Shown: positions 7,627 through 16,123, counted from the first letter of the stretch. The stretch is 35,280 bases of DNA from Brevundimonas sp. (GCF_004210735.1 NZ_SDZL01000030.1:1-35280); one strand, 5' to 3'. The notes: generated from the sequence alone by a model not told the origin. Numbers and translations: made by a program.

Positions 7627-8240
7627 GCCGAGGCCGCCTGACGCGCCCGGCGCATCATCACCCAGCCCGGCGCGGCCGCCAGCAGGAACAGGGCCGCCGC
7701 ATAGGCCAGCAGCTGACGAGCATCGCCGCTGAGCAGGCCCAGCAGGGGCGCGGCGATGAACGAAGCCGCCGCCAGCCCACCCAGGGGGCGCGACCGGTGC
7801 ATGGCCGCCGTCACGGCCCAGCCCATGCCGTACAGAACCAGCACCCCCGAAGGGATCATGGCGGCGACGATCTCGCCGCTTTGCAGCCGCGCGCCGACGG
7901 CGGCGACGGCGGCGCAGAAGGCGAAGACGCCCCAGCCGACCGCGCTCCACACCGCCCCGCTGGCGCGGTTGGCGGCAGTGACGGGACCGCCCCGCATCCG
8001 GGCCGAACGGGTGAAGACGATCAGCAGAAAGATCGCCACCGTGCCCAGCCACAGGATCGGCGCGGCCAACGGCGACATCGGAAAGAGGCCCGTCGCCATC
8101 GCCCATTGCATCAGGCTGGCGGCGCCGAAGACGAGGCCCGCCGCGAACAGGATGGATCCGCCCCGGAACGGCGCATCGGCGCCTTCCTGGGCCAGGTTTC
8201 GCATCCAGGCGATGTCGGCCTGGGGGTCGGTGTGGGTCAT
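7623..8240 (-). CDS. Integral membrane protein, paralogue of the upstream gene
   Basis: A 205-residue protein of unknown function with about six hydrophobic segments. It opens with a short cytoplasmic stretch (MTHTDPQADIAWMRNLAQEG). The first helix pair contains LVFGAASLMQWAMATGLFP, matching AVFGASNLFQWAVLSGALP in the next gene upstream. The C-terminal part (RQLLAYAAALFLLAAAPGW) likewise matches QYLAYAATLLLIALTPGL. The two are clear tandem duplicates. The start at 8240 is preferred over an in-frame ATG eight codons upstream because GGAGGA lies 8 bases before it. It overlaps the wHTH regulator gene downstream. A transport, sensing or envelope role is possible; no catalytic motif is visible. 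Confidence 0.82.
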   Translation of the reverse strand: MTHTDPQADIAWMRNLAQEGADAPFRGGSILFAAGLVFGAASLMQWAMATGLFPMSPLAAPILWLGTVAIFLLIVFTRSARMRGGPVTAANRASGAVWSAVGWGVFAFCAAVAAVGARLQSGEIVAAMIPSGVLVLYGMGWAVTAAMHRSRPLGGLAAASFIAAPLLGLLSGDARQLLAYAAALFLLAAAPGWVMMRRARQAASA

Positions 8241-8244
8241 GGAT

Positions 8245-8832
8245 TTATCCTCCGGAAGGGTCACAGTTGGCCGCCATGCGCCAACACAGGCCGGGCGTCA
8301 GGGCGATCAGAAGAAGTGTGGCGGCATAGGCCAGATACTGCTCGGGTGTGCCGATCAGGCCCACCACCCCCGCCGCGCCGACAAAGGCGATCAGCGACAG
8401 CAATGCAGGCAGGGCGCGGCGCATTCTCACCGCCACGACCGCCCAGGCGATGACGTAGATCCCCAGGGCGATGGGCGACATCCAGGCCATCATCTCCCAC
8501 CGCCCGGTCAGGGCGCTGGCGGTCAGCAGCGCCGCTGCGATCCCCAGCATGGTGAAGATGGCCATGCGCGACCAGCCGGCGGCGCGCCGTCCGGCCTCGC
8601 CGCCCCGGCTGCGCAGACGACGCAGCATGACGATGAAGCCGATCACCGCGACGGGCCAGGTCAGGGCCAGAAACGCGGGCGACAGCGGCAAGGCGCCGGA
8701 CAGCACGGCCCACTGGAACAGGTTGGAGGCGCCGAAGACGGCGCCGGCCAGGGTCAGGACGCGGCCGGCCATGCGCGGCAAGGCGTCAGCGCTGGAAACG
8801 GCGGGCGCGGCGGCAGGGGCGAAGGCGGTCAT
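8245..8832 (-). CDS. Integral membrane protein, first gene of a duplicated pair
   Basis: A 195-residue protein with about six hydrophobic segments and no recognisable enzymatic motif. Similarity to its downstream neighbour runs along most of its length (GAVFGASNLFQWAVLSG and YLAYAATLLLIALTPG). The N-terminus is an Ala-rich cytoplasmic stretch (MTAFAPAAAPAVSSADALP). It is the first gene of a three-gene unit with the second membrane protein (4-base gap) and the wHTH regulator. GGAG lies 11 bases before the ATG. A promoter and operator-like repeats lie just upstream. Function unknown. Confidence 0.82.
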   Translation of the reverse strand: MTAFAPAAAPAVSSADALPRMAGRVLTLAGAVFGASNLFQWAVLSGALPLSPAFLALTWPVAVIGFIVMLRRLRSRGGEAGRRAAGWSRMAIFTMLGIAAALLTASALTGRWEMMAWMSPIALGIYVIAWAVVAVRMRRALPALLSLIAFVGAAGVVGLIGTPEQYLAYAATLLLIALTPGLCWRMAANCDPSGG

Positions 8833-8860
8833 GGCGGGAACAGCTCCGTGGTGTTCCCGC

Positions 8861-8889
8861 CTTATGCTCGTTTCACTTTATGATGTAAA
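8861..8889 (-). promoter_or_regulatory. Predicted sigma-70-type promoter of the membrane-pair operon
   Basis: On the minus strand, TTTACA (8884-8889) and CATAAG (8861-8866) are separated by exactly 17 bases and match the -35 and -10 consensus at 5 and 4 of 6 positions. Transcription would start near 8854, about 20 bases before the ATG at 8832. The -35 box lies inside the ACTTTA repeat cluster, so a bound regulator would block it. Confidence 0.55.
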
Positions 8890-8897
8890 GTACTTTA
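8875..8897. promoter_or_regulatory. Three-half-site ACTTTA operator
   Basis: ACTTTA (8875-8880), TAAAGT (8886-8891) and ACTTTA (8892-8897) give one inverted pair with a 5-base spacer and one perfect 12-bp palindrome (8886-8897). AT-rich palindromes stand out strongly in this GC-rich sequence. They overlap the predicted -35 box and the stop codon of the upstream AMP nucleosidase gene. They are the probable binding site of the wHTH regulator encoded at the end of the operon. Confidence 0.6.
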
Positions 8898-10340
8898 TCG
8901 AAGAGGCGGTTCGTCGAAGGCCCGCAGCTTGCGGGAGTGCAGGCGCGCCCCTTCCTCGCGCAGCAAATCCACCGCCGCGATGCCGATCTGAAGGTGTTCC
9001 GAGATCGAGCCTTCGTAGAAGCGGTTGGCCTGGCCCGGCAGCTTGATCTCGCCGTGCAGCGGCTTGTCCGAGACGCACAGCAGCGTCCCGTAGGGCACGC
9101 GGAAGCGATAGCCCTGGGCCGCGATGGTGGCGCTTTCCATGTCGATGGCGACGGCCCGGCTCTGGTTGAAGCGCAGGGCCGATTTGGAATAGCGCAGCTC
9201 CCAGTTCCGGTCGTCGGTGGTGACGACGGTGCCGGTGCGCAGGCGGCGCTTGACCTCTTCGCCCGGCATGCCGCTGACCGACTTGGTCGCGTCGTAAAGG
9301 GCGCGTTGGACCTCGGCGATGGACGGGATCGGAATGTCGGCGGGCAGCACGGCGTCCAGCACATGGTCGTCGCGCAGATAGGCGTGGGCCAGGACGTAAT
9401 CGCCGATGGTCTGGCTGTCGCGCAGGCCGCCGCAGTGGCCGATCATCATCCAGACGTGGGGCCGCAGCACCGCCAGGTGGTCGGTGATGGTCTTGGCGTT
9501 CGACGGGCCTACGCCGATGTTGACGACGGTGATCCCCTGCCCGTCCGATGCGGTCAGGTGATAGGCGGGCATCTGATGCTTGCGCCAGGCCGAGTCCTGG
9601 ATGGCGCGTTCCGGATTGGGCGTATCGCGGGTGATGACCACGCCCCCGGCGCAAACCAGGCTTTCATAGCGGCTGGCGGGATCGGCCAGTTGCTCGGTCG
9701 CCCAGCGCACGAACTCGTCGATATAGCGGTTGTAGTTGGTGAACAGGATGTAGGACTGCACGTCCTCGACCGGCGTGCCGGTGTAGTGCCGCAGCCGCGC
9801 CAGCGAAAAGTCGGTGCGCAGGCCGTCGAAATGCGACAGCGGGAAATCCTCGGCCGGATCGAACAGGCCGTCGGCGATCTCGTCGCCGATATGGGCCAGA
9901 TCGGTGGTCGGGAACCAGCGCGCGATGGCCGCCGTCATGGTCCGGTCCAGCGTCACGTCGGACCCGTCCAGCACATAGGGGAAAGGGATTTCCTGACGCG
10001 AGGGCGCGACCTCGAACGTCGCGCCGTAGTCCTGTTCCAGCAGGCCCAGTTGTTCGATCAGATATGGGCGGAACAGGTCGGGTCGGGTGATGGTGGTGGC
10101 GTAGGTCCCCTGTTTCGACAGGCGGGCGTAGGCGCGGGGTTCAAGGTTCGCGGGGCGATCACCGGTCCAGCGGACCCGCAACTCGGGATAGGCGAACAGG
10201 CCGTCGGCCCGGGCGGCGGGATCGACCCGGGCGCCGGTGGCCAGGAAGTCGCGCACCGCAGTCCGCAGGTTGGCGACCGATTGATTGTAGAGGGTTTCGA
10301 GGCGGTCCAGCGCCGCCGTGGCGTTCATCGTTTCTGTCAT
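8895..10340 (-). CDS. amn: AMP nucleosidase
   Basis: Hydrolyses AMP to adenine and ribose 5-phosphate, taking part in purine turnover. The 481-residue length agrees with bacterial Amn (E. coli 484). The N-terminal domain (about 1-180) has LFAYPELRVRWTG. The C-terminal nucleoside-phosphorylase-like domain has VNIGVGPSNAKTITDHLAVL, MMIGHCGGLRDSQTIGDYVL and the nucleoside-binding AIDMESATIAAQGYRF. The frame is open further upstream, but the ATG at 10340 opens the conserved N-terminus. AGGAGG lies only 2 bases before it; an ATG four codons later (10328) would be 14 bases away, so the exact start is uncertain. The stop lies inside the operator of the next operon. Confidence 0.92.
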   Translation of the reverse strand: MTETMNATAALDRLETLYNQSVANLRTAVRDFLATGARVDPAARADGLFAYPELRVRWTGDRPANLEPRAYARLSKQGTYATTITRPDLFRPYLIEQLGLLEQDYGATFEVAPSRQEIPFPYVLDGSDVTLDRTMTAAIARWFPTTDLAHIGDEIADGLFDPAEDFPLSHFDGLRTDFSLARLRHYTGTPVEDVQSYILFTNYNRYIDEFVRWATEQLADPASRYESLVCAGGVVITRDTPNPERAIQDSAWRKHQMPAYHLTASDGQGITVVNIGVGPSNAKTITDHLAVLRPHVWMMIGHCGGLRDSQTIGDYVLAHAYLRDDHVLDAVLPADIPIPSIAEVQRALYDATKSVSGMPGEEVKRRLRTGTVVTTDDRNWELRYSKSALRFNQSRAVAIDMESATIAAQGYRFRVPYGTLLCVSDKPLHGEIKLPGQANRFYEGSISEHLQIGIAAVDLLREEGARLHSRKLRAFDEPPLR

Positions 10341-10380
10341 GGCCTCCTCTAGCGAAAACTCATGACGTTGGCGAGACGGG

Positions 10381-11232
10381 TCAGACCAGGGCGCCCCGGA
10401 AGAAGCGGGTGACGTCGTCCAGCACCGGCGCCTTGCCCCGGAACAGGGGCGACAGGGCCGTGACCATGTCGACATGGTTCAGCCCCTCATAGAGCGTCAG
10501 GGTCGAGGCGGCGCCCGCCGCCCGCAGCCCGCGATCCAGCAGGATGGAATCCTCGTCGTGCACGACCGTATCCGCTGTGCCGTGGCCCAGCCAGACCGGC
10601 GGTGCGTCGCGCCGCACGAAGGCGACCGGCTGGGTCAGGGTGGCGTTGCGTTCCTGACCGAAGGCGGCGCGGGTCGAGGCGTAGTCCCGGGGCCGGAAGT
10701 CGTAGGGCCCGGCCAGCCCGGCCGCCGCGCGGATCAGATCGGGGGCCCCGACTTCGGCCATATAGCGGCGATCCAGCGCAACCATCATCGCCAGATAGGC
10801 GCCCGCCGAATGACCGATCACGCCCAGACGGCCGGGATCGCCGTCGTGATCACGCGCGACCTGACCCGCGCGCGCCGTAGCCCGGGCGGCGTCCTGGACG
10901 AACGCCGGAAAATGAACCTCTGGAACCAGTCGATAGTCCGGCACGGCGACGACGAAGCCGTGCGCCGCCAGCGCCTGCGCCGCCCAGCCGTACAGGCCGC
11001 GCTCGCCGCTGTCCCAATTGCCGCCGTAGAAGAAGACCAGCACCGGCCATGGCCCGGCGCCGGTCGGGGCGTAAAGGTCAAACCTCTGGCGTGGATGATC
11101 GCCATAGGCCAGATCGCGCGACACCCGCCGCGCCCCGCCGTCGCGCGGGCCCAGCGTGTTCAGCAGGCCCAGCGGCGAACACGCCGCCGCCAGCAGGCCC
11201 AGACCGGGGGCGATCAATGCACGACGCGTCAT
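10381..11232 (-). CDS. Alpha/beta hydrolase (esterase/lipase-like), probably exported
   Basis: A 283-residue hydrolase of the BD-FAE/carboxylesterase type. The oxyanion region is FFYGGNWDSG, the nucleophile elbow is GHSAGAYLA (Ser142), and the likely acid and base are D221 (HGTADTVV) and H253 (GLNHVDM). The N-terminus (MTRRALIAPGLGLLAAACSP) looks like a signal peptide with a possible lipobox cysteine at C18, though Ala at -3 is not ideal. The start at 11232 is chosen because GGGGA lies 6 bases before it; an ATG two codons upstream would abut the same motif. It sits 40 bases upstream of amn, with no clear functional link. Substrate unknown. Confidence 0.86.
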   Translation of the reverse strand: MTRRALIAPGLGLLAAACSPLGLLNTLGPRDGGARRVSRDLAYGDHPRQRFDLYAPTGAGPWPVLVFFYGGNWDSGERGLYGWAAQALAAHGFVVAVPDYRLVPEVHFPAFVQDAARATARAGQVARDHDGDPGRLGVIGHSAGAYLAMMVALDRRYMAEVGAPDLIRAAAGLAGPYDFRPRDYASTRAAFGQERNATLTQPVAFVRRDAPPVWLGHGTADTVVHDEDSILLDRGLRAAGAASTLTLYEGLNHVDMVTALSPLFRGKAPVLDDVTRFFRGALV

Positions 11233-11281
11233 CTCCATTCCCCGACCACAGCCGAAAGCGAAGAGGGACGCCAGCCCAAAC

Positions 11282-13411
11282 CTATCGCGCCGAGGCGATC
11301 AGCGAGCCGCAGTCGGCGTCTTCAGCCAGACCGGGATCGATGAAAGGCAGGATGGCGGCCAGCGGGCTGACCAGTGATCCCAGCAGGGCCGTCAGCCCGC
11401 CCTGGGCCACCACCTCACCCGTATCGACACCCAGTTTCGGCGCGACCAGGGACCCCTGGACGGTGATCGGCGCCCAGACTCGCAGCAGGCGCGGCTTCTT
11501 GGTCTCGCCGTCGATCTTCAGGTTCAGGGTCTCGGCGCCCAGATTGATCGTCCCCTCGCCCTTGGCCAGCACGACGCCGGTGTCGATCACGAAGGTCTCG
11601 GCCCGCGCCGTGCCGCCCGCCACCTTGAAGTCCGCCACCGCACAGCGGATCGGCGTCGTCGAGGTGTCGCCGGACAACAGTTTGGACAGGCCCGCCCCGA
11701 CGTTGATGCCCAGCAGTTCGGCGAAGGCGGCCCGCATCTGACCCTGCGGCACGACCAGGCTGACCGAGCCCTTCGACGCCGCCGCGAAATCATGGATCGA
11801 AGCGCCCGGCCCTTCCAGCCGCGCGCGGCCCAGCGCGCGACCGGTGACGGTCGGCGCGCCGTTGCGGGCGGGGATGATCGATTCCAGCGGATAGCCGGAC
11901 AGGCGGAAGTCGATAGTGCTGTAGGGCGTGTCCTTGCGCGCATCGATGCGCGCCGTGCCGTTCAGTTCGCCGCGGTTGAAGGCGAAGCTGACGGGGTCCA
12001 GCTTCAGCACCCCGCCGTTCAGATCGGCCCCCAGACGCACCGCCCGGATATCCAGATCGTTCGCCTTGACCGAGGCCGCGCGATAGCTGAGCACACCGTC
12101 CATGGTGCGCAGGCGATCCACCTGCAGCGGCGCGTCCGGCAGCAGGCGGCCCGGCACGCCCGAGGTGACGGTCGTGTTTTCGCCCCCGCCGCTGACGCGC
12201 GGCTGGCCGCCCAGCACGGTCAGCAGGTCGTCCAGATCCAGCCGCCGCGACGCCAGCGTCGCCTCGACCCGCAGCCGGTCATCGACGCGATCGACACTGA
12301 GGTCGCCCGACAGGTCGGACGACCCGACGCGACCGGAGAAGTCGTTGAAGGTCCATCGCGAGTTATCGCGCGTCAGCGCGCCCGACAGACGATAAGGCGG
12401 CGTGTTCGGCGTGGTGATGCCGGTCAGCACATAGAGGTCCGACAGATCCTGACCCTGCAGGCTGAGCGTCGCCTGGAACCGGCCCAGGTCGAACGGGCGG
12501 GTGATGGCGCCGTTGGCGACCAGCCGCGATCGGGCGCCGTTCATCTGCGCCTCGAACCGGTAGGGACGATCCCGGCGGATGTTCAGGAACGGTCCGCCTT
12601 CGACCCGCACCGTCAGCGGCGCGCCGTTCAACGTTCCCCGCCCGTCCAGCAGGAAGCCGCTTTCACCGTCCTCGGGCGACAGGGCCTCACGCGCGGTGAC
12701 CGCCGCCTCCAGCGTCATGCCGCGCCGCTGTTCGTCCAGTGACAGCTTGCCGTCCCGGATGATCAGCCGCTGGATCGGCGGCAGCTTCATGCCCTCGCCG
12801 GTATCGGGCGCGTTCGGGTTCAGGTCCCAGCTGCGGCGGCCCTGTTTGTCGGCGATCAGCACGACCTCTGGTCGGGTGAAGGCCAGCAGGGGCACCTCGA
12901 TCTGGCCGGCGAACAGTTTGCGCAGCCGGACCTGACCCTCCATCTGGCCCACCCGCGCGGTGTCCGCCTGACGCGCCCAGTCGGGCCCGCCGATCTTCAG
13001 GTCGTTGACGATGACGGACGGGGTCCAGCTGAACAGATGCACGTCCAGGTCGCCGTTGATGGCGATCTCGCGGTCGTATTTCCTGGACGCCCAGTCGCCG
13101 ATCGGTCCACGCAGCCAGTTCCAGTCGAACAGGATCAGGAACAGGACGACGGCCCCGACGATCAGCAGGGTCAGGCCTGCGGCCCATTTTTCGGCAGGGC
13201 CAGGGGCGGCGAAGGCGCGCCAGACCGGATCGTTCGCCCGGATGTCGTCGCGCCACGTCTGCGCGCGCCCGCCGACGGTGGCCAAGGCCTCATGACGACG
13301 GCTCCACAGGCCCCGCCAGTCTGGAAATCGTCCCTGAGATTGCGCCAAGCAGGCCTCCGTGAAGGGCTGCAACGCATGAAATCGCCGTTCGGCGCCATTG
13401 CCGGGGGACAA
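11282..13411 (-). CDS. AsmA-family protein (start uncertain)
   Basis: An AsmA/YhdP-type membrane-anchored periplasmic protein; the family is linked to phospholipid transport and outer-membrane homeostasis. One membrane helix (about 76-97, AAGLTLLIVGAVVLFLILFD) is followed by the AsmA signature DVHLFSWTPSVIVNDLKIGG. A long beta-rich domain leads to the C-terminal AsmA-like region (DTGVVLAKGEGTINLGAETLNLKI). The first possible start in frame is a TTG at 13411 with no visible ribosome binding site, giving 709 residues. This would leave about 75 cytoplasmic residues before the helix, unusually long for AsmA. A later TTG, near residue 43, is another candidate. No in-frame ATG precedes the helix. 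Confidence 0.85.
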   Translation of the reverse strand: MSPGNGAERRFHALQPFTEACLAQSQGRFPDWRGLWSRRHEALATVGGRAQTWRDDIRANDPVWRAFAAPGPAEKWAAGLTLLIVGAVVLFLILFDWNWLRGPIGDWASRKYDREIAINGDLDVHLFSWTPSVIVNDLKIGGPDWARQADTARVGQMEGQVRLRKLFAGQIEVPLLAFTRPEVVLIADKQGRRSWDLNPNAPDTGEGMKLPPIQRLIIRDGKLSLDEQRRGMTLEAAVTAREALSPEDGESGFLLDGRGTLNGAPLTVRVEGGPFLNIRRDRPYRFEAQMNGARSRLVANGAITRPFDLGRFQATLSLQGQDLSDLYVLTGITTPNTPPYRLSGALTRDNSRWTFNDFSGRVGSSDLSGDLSVDRVDDRLRVEATLASRRLDLDDLLTVLGGQPRVSGGGENTTVTSGVPGRLLPDAPLQVDRLRTMDGVLSYRAASVKANDLDIRAVRLGADLNGGVLKLDPVSFAFNRGELNGTARIDARKDTPYSTIDFRLSGYPLESIIPARNGAPTVTGRALGRARLEGPGASIHDFAAASKGSVSLVVPQGQMRAAFAELLGINVGAGLSKLLSGDTSTTPIRCAVADFKVAGGTARAETFVIDTGVVLAKGEGTINLGAETLNLKIDGETKKPRLLRVWAPITVQGSLVAPKLGVDTGEVVAQGGLTALLGSLVSPLAAILPFIDPGLAEDADCGSLIASAR

Positions 13412-13536
13412 AGAGGTCCGGGCGCCCGTTCGTCACACTTCATTCTTCAGTTTGTCATTTATTCTTTACAATAGCGGCGTTCGGCGCATGATGCCGTTCG
13501 TGATCGGAGCGGTTTCCGGCCCTGGGAGGACATTGA

Positions 13537-13833
13537 ATGCGCGTTTCAGCCCTGACGGCCCTGGCCCTGATGGCCTCCAGCCTGACCTTGCCCGCGATGG
13601 CGTTGGACAGTCAGGCGGCGCCGTCGTCACAACGCGCCGTGATGATCTGCGCCACCGACGCGGCCACCCGCAGCAGTTTCGCGCGCGAATACGGCCAGGC
13701 GCCGGTCTATATCACCGCCCGTGAGGCCCTGACGGCGAAGGATCTGGGCCAGACCTGGTCCACGCCGCGCTGCATGACCGAGCGCGAACACGCCCGCTAT
13801 CTGCACCTCAGCCAGTCGATGGCGGCGCGCTGA
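13537..13833 (+). CDS. Small secreted hypothetical protein
   Basis: A 98-residue product with a clear signal peptide (MRVSALTALALMASSLTLPAM, cut after about residue 22). The mature part of about 76 residues has two cysteines (C38, C79) that could form a disulphide. GGGAGGA lies 6 bases before the ATG, a strong ribosome binding site. It is divergent from the AsmA gene and convergent with the S9 peptidase gene, with a bidirectional-looking hairpin after it. I do not recognise the family; the sequence MICATDAATRSSFAREYG is the only distinctive stretch. Coding is supported by the signal peptide, the ribosome binding site and a compact isolated position. Confidence 0.75.
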   Translation: MRVSALTALALMASSLTLPAMALDSQAAPSSQRAVMICATDAATRSSFAREYGQAPVYITAREALTAKDLGQTWSTPRCMTEREHARYLHLSQSMAAR

Positions 13834-13860
13834 TCACCTGAACTCCAGCCGAATTGAAAA

Positions 13861-13883
13861 GGGCGCGGTCATCGACCGCGCCC
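13861..13883. terminator. Hairpin between convergent genes
   Basis: A perfect 10-bp stem, GGGCGCGGTC with GACCGCGCCC, and a 3-base loop lies between the small secreted gene and the S9 peptidase gene. On the minus strand it is followed by TTTTCAATT, on the plus strand by CTTGTCGTTT. It can serve as terminator for both converging genes, more convincingly for the peptidase. Confidence 0.8.
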
Positions 13884-13901
13884 CTTGTCGTTTGCGCGCA
13901 A

Positions 13902-16007
13902 TCAGCGGCCGATGTGCTTGTCCAGCCAGCCGAACACCTCGTCGTGCCATTGCAGGCTGTTGGCGGGTTTCAACACCCAGTGGTTCTCGTTCGGGAAGAC
14001 CACCAGCCGGCTCTCGATCCCGCGCCGTTGGAGGGCGGTGAAGGTCGACAGGCCCTGGGCGGTGGGGATGCGGAAGTCCAGATCGCCCTGCACCACCATC
14101 ATCGGCGTCTTCCACTTGTCGACGTGATGGACCGGGTTGAAGCGCTCATACCCCTCGGGGTTCTGCCACGGCGTGCCGCCGTATTCCCACTCGGTGAACC
14201 ACAGTTCCTCGGTCGAATAGCCCATGCCGCGGATGTCGAAGACACCGTCATGGTTGACCAGGCATTTGAACGCGTCCGGCCACTGGCCCGCGATCCAGTT
14301 GATCATGTAGCCGCCGTAGGAGGCGCCCAGGGCGCAGGCGTTCTGACCGTCCAGGAAGCCGTATTTCTGCTGCGCAAAGGCCCAGCCCTTTTGCAGGTCC
14401 TCCAGCGGGCGGTCGCCCCAGTGCTGGCTGATCGCATCGGTGAAGCCCTGGCCGTAGCCGGTCGAGCCGTGGAAATCGATCATCACCACCGCATAGCCGG
14501 CCCCCGCATAGGTTCCGGGGTTCCAGCGATAGGACCAGCTGTTGCCGAACGACCCCTGCGGCCCGCCGTGGATCAGGAAGGCGACGGGATATTTCCGGCC
14601 TTCGACGTAGCCCGCCGGCTTGATGACATAGCCGTGGACCGTCTCACCGTTCCAGCCGGGGAAGCTGAACTGCTCGGCCTCACCGAACGCCTTGTCGTCC
14701 AGCTGGGGGTTCACATTGGTGATCCGGCGCGGCATTTCGCGACCACGGAACGTCTTGACGAACAGCTCGCTGGGCCGGGTCAAACTGTCCTGGGCGAAGA
14801 CGAAGCCCGAGGGGGTCTGGGCGAAGGCCGAGACGTGACCTTCGCCGGTGATCGGAACCACAACGCCATTGCGCGTGTCGATGGCGAAGAGGCGCGTCTG
14901 ACCGACGTCGCCGGCGGTGGTGTACAGGGTGGCGCCGTCCTTCGACCATTGCAGGGTGTCGGCCGAGCGGTCCCAGTTGGCGGCGATCTGGCGGGTCTGA
15001 CCGGTGGCCACGTCGCGCAGGAAGACAGCGAACTTGTCCGCCTCGAACCCCGGCCGGGCCATGGCGCGATAGGCCAGGGTCTTGCCGTCCGGCGAGAAGA
15101 CCGGGCCGGTGTCCCAGGCATCGTTGTCGTCGGTCAGATTGGTCAGCTGGCCCGGCGCATCCACGGCGACCTGATACAGGTCGAAATTGGTGCTCCACGG
15201 CTCGCTGTTCCCGGCCTGACGGGCCGAGAAGACCAGCGAGCGGCCATCGGGGGCGAAGGTGAACTCGCCCTCGTCGCCGAACGGTTTGGACGGGGTGTCG
15301 CCGTCGAAGCCCTTGGTCACCCAGACCGGATCGCCGGCCGCCTTGCCGTCCGCGCCGATCGACTGGACGAACAGGTGGTTCTGGGTGTGGTCGTTCCAGG
15401 TGTCCCAGTGACGCACGAACATGCGGTCATAGACCTGGCCGGTGGTCTTCTTCTCGCCCTCGGCCCTGGCCCGCGCGACCGAAGCGGTCAGATCCGCCGC
15501 ATCGGGATAAACGGCCAGCGACACAGCCACAGCGTCGCCGGCGGCGTTGATGCGGTAGGCGTTCACGTCGGTCGGCAGGTCGGTCACCCGGGTCGCCGTC
15601 GCGCCCTGATCGGCCGAGACCCAGACCTGGCTGGAGCCTGAACGGCCCGACAGGAAATACAGTTTGCCGTCGGCGCCCCAGCGGGCGGTGTTGGCGCCGC
15701 CCTCGTTGATCGCCAGACGCTGCGGTTCGCCCTCGCCATCCAGGCTGAGCCGATAAAGGGCGCCCGCGCGGCGGTTGGCGGCCACGTCGGTCGTGGTCAC
15801 GGAATAGACCACCCACTTGCCGTCCGGCGACACCTGCGGATCGCCCAGGCGGTTGGCCGAAATCATGTCGCGATAGGTGAAGGCGTCGGCGGCGGCGGGC
15901 TGGACCGCGACCGGCGCGGGCGCCGCCTCGGCCATCGCCGGCAAGGCGGCGCAGGTCAGCAGGGCGGCGGCGCTGAGGCCGGAAAGCAGGTGGGGAAGTC
16001 GGCGCAT
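13902..16007 (-). CDS. Secreted S9 prolyl oligopeptidase-family peptidase (DPP5-like)
   Basis: A 701-residue exported serine peptidase that would cleave short peptides in the periplasm. It has a signal peptide (about 1-27, ending LPAMAEA) and a beta-propeller built of WD40-like PD40 repeats (SPDGKWVVYSV, FAPDGRSLVFSA, FSPDGKTLAYRA). The C-terminal catalytic domain carries nucleophile Ser563 in GASYGGYM, Asp near 645 (QGDLDFRIP) and His near 673 (ENHWVL). The ATG at 16007 is preferred to one seven codons upstream because AAGGGA lies 7 bases before it and the signal peptide then starts cleanly. It is divergent from the acyltransferase operon. Confidence 0.93.
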   Translation of the reverse strand: MRRLPHLLSGLSAAALLTCAALPAMAEAAPAPVAVQPAAADAFTYRDMISANRLGDPQVSPDGKWVVYSVTTTDVAANRRAGALYRLSLDGEGEPQRLAINEGGANTARWGADGKLYFLSGRSGSSQVWVSADQGATATRVTDLPTDVNAYRINAAGDAVAVSLAVYPDAADLTASVARARAEGEKKTTGQVYDRMFVRHWDTWNDHTQNHLFVQSIGADGKAAGDPVWVTKGFDGDTPSKPFGDEGEFTFAPDGRSLVFSARQAGNSEPWSTNFDLYQVAVDAPGQLTNLTDDNDAWDTGPVFSPDGKTLAYRAMARPGFEADKFAVFLRDVATGQTRQIAANWDRSADTLQWSKDGATLYTTAGDVGQTRLFAIDTRNGVVVPITGEGHVSAFAQTPSGFVFAQDSLTRPSELFVKTFRGREMPRRITNVNPQLDDKAFGEAEQFSFPGWNGETVHGYVIKPAGYVEGRKYPVAFLIHGGPQGSFGNSWSYRWNPGTYAGAGYAVVMIDFHGSTGYGQGFTDAISQHWGDRPLEDLQKGWAFAQQKYGFLDGQNACALGASYGGYMINWIAGQWPDAFKCLVNHDGVFDIRGMGYSTEELWFTEWEYGGTPWQNPEGYERFNPVHHVDKWKTPMMVVQGDLDFRIPTAQGLSTFTALQRRGIESRLVVFPNENHWVLKPANSLQWHDEVFGWLDKHIGR

Positions 16008-16087
16008 GAAGCGATCCCTTGCAGTCATTCAATCAAACTGGCCCAAGGCGTAGCATCGCCCCGGCCGCGCGGCAAAGACGTGTGGAT

Positions 16088-16123
16088 CGCCGGTCCGGCT
16101 TGCCGCCTCGCGCGGGACCGGCG
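16088..16123. repeat. Inverted repeat before the acyltransferase operon
   Basis: CGCCGGTCC (16088-16096) and GGACCGGCG (16115-16123) are perfect 9-base arms around an 18-base loop. They lie in the divergent gap and end 14 bases before the start at 16138. A smaller GACAA-GCG-TTGTC palindrome follows at once. They could form an mRNA leader hairpin or be a protein-binding site; nothing shows which. Confidence 0.45.

Noticed and set aside
8937..10352. 471-codon plus-strand frame opposite amn
   Set aside because: Shadow of the AMP nucleosidase gene; no motif or ribosome binding site.
13854..15641. 595-codon plus-strand frame opposite the S9 peptidase
   Set aside because: Shadow frame; the minus strand encodes an intact signal peptide, propeller repeats and catalytic triad.
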